Positions 56,894 through 57,180 of a DNA stretch of 57,180 nucleotides are shown piece after piece; position 1 is the stretch's first letter; every line of letters starts with the position of its first letter. Made by a program: the position numbers and the translations under genes. The notes under the pieces are model-generated. The model was not told the origin of the DNA and made no database searches. It saw only the letters and a list, made by a program, of their open reading frames with translations. Source of the stretch: Myxococcales bacterium (lineage in GTDB: Bacteria; Myxococcota; UBA727; JABDBI01); the NCBI GenBank assembly GCA_023248545.1, contig JAHFEF010000010.1, positions 16,441 to 73,620 of the forward strand, in the 5' to 3' direction.

Positions 56894-57180
56894 ATGGCAC
56901 GTACCTGTCAGCTGGCCCGCGAAGTCAAACGAGAAAAACTCATCCGTCAACACGATGAGCGACGCAAAGCGTTGAAAAAAGCGCAAATCGACCCCAATCT
57001 CTCAGACGATGAGCGTTTGGCGGCTCGTTTGAAATTAAACAGCCTTCCCCGAGATTCATCCATTTGTCGGTTGACCCGGCGTTGCCAGGCAACAGGCGCT
57101 GCGAGAGCTGTCTATCGTAAGTTCAAATTAAACCGAATCGCTTTTAGAAACATGGCATTGGCAGGTTTATTGCCGGGCGT
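56894..57180 (+). CDS. rpsN: 30S ribosomal protein S14, 3' end outside window
   Basis: The first 95 residues are present, of about 101. It starts MARTCQLAREVKREKLIRQH and continues LNSLPRDSSICRLTRRCQATGAARAVYRKFKLNRIAFRNMAL, the long S14 form. There is no CxxC zinc ribbon (the Cys residues are not paired as CxxC), so this is the zinc-independent type. S14 is normally in the spc ribosomal operon; here it stands behind a transporter, so it may be a moved or extra copy. Confidence 0.93.
   Translation, partial: MARTCQLAREVKREKLIRQHDERRKALKKAQIDPNLSDDERLAARLKLNSLPRDSSICRLTRRCQATGAARAVYRKFKLNRIAFRNMALAGLLPG

Noticed and set aside
2..57180. CRISPR arrays, complete transposases or replication origins
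   Set aside because: I saw no regularly spaced short repeats with unique spacers, no full transposase, and no cluster of DnaA-box-like sites beyond chance, though I could not compute this.

Overview
The window looks like a chromosomal piece of a Gram-negative bacterium of intermediate GC content. Signs of an outer membrane are an RND efflux pump with its periplasmic adaptor, several lipoproteins, a probable outer-membrane barrel and many Sec signal peptides. The housekeeping genes (rarA, mgtE, glmS, trxB, astB, dnaX, rsfS, rlmH, gatB, rnpA, rpmH, rpsN, a methylmalonyl-CoA mutase set) fit a proteobacterium in the broad sense; I cannot fix the class. Several products carry domains typical of eukaryotes (a protein kinase with an IQ-like motif, a secreted RING-H2 protein, ankyrin repeats, a pepsin-type protease), and one resembles uncharacterised proteins of amoeba-infecting giant viruses. 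This suggests life in or around protists, but that is inference.

Layout. 1-11 kb: rarA, mgtE, glmS, then a kinase gene wedged between two copies of a dsbA-end/intergenic repeat, dsbA-like lipoprotein, YbjN-like protein, trxB, pepsin-like protease, astB. 11-14 kb: a minus-strand operon with a lasso-peptide-type B2 protease and asparagine-synthetase-like cyclase plus two unknown proteins. 14-21 kb: phosphoesterase, a large secreted protein, a Cys-rich secreted protein and a partial duplicate of it flanking a GNAT gene and a membrane protein, a TraB/GumN-like lipoprotein and a HAD phosphatase. 21-23.5 kb: an island bounded by a 3' tRNA-Phe fragment and the intact tRNA-Phe, holding a dead tyrosine integrase end, the RING gene and a methyltransferase fragment. 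23.6-26 kb: two tRNA-Ser, 4.5S SRP RNA, dnaX and a PIN toxin-antitoxin pair. 26-32 kb: FKBP isomerase, epimerase, LysE exporter, methylmalonyl-CoA mutase, rsfS, rlmH. 32-41 kb: AAA ATPase with twin operators, two tandem FliH/SctL-type proteins, cobalamin adenosyltransferase, RND pump, gatB-rnpA-rpmH. 41-45.5 kb: tRNA-His, tRNA-Arg and a five-gene FtsX/LolD-type transporter operon. 45.6-50.4 kb: small secreted and ankyrin proteins, then a second island between a tRNA-Arg fragment and intact tRNA-Arg, holding phage relics and secreted proteins. 50.4-57.2 kb: MeaB chaperone fused to a HEAT-like part, ECF sigma factor, choline ABC transporter, alkaline phosphatase, TauE-type permease and rpsN, which runs off the end.

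How parts work together. MeaB (50-51 kb) and the PduO-type adenosyltransferase (34 kb) serve the B12-dependent mutase at 29-31 kb. The choline transporter and a phosphorylcholine-phosphatase-like HAD enzyme could scavenge host choline. The main theme of the accessory DNA is recurrent: cargo genes sit between short direct duplications of neighbouring genes or tRNAs, and a palindromic element of about 90 bp abuts tRNA 3' ends at two loci and sits inside a broken tRNA-His copy at a third. This recurrent arrangement, the RING and IQ-kinase cargo and the minimal lasso-like operon are the most promising leads.
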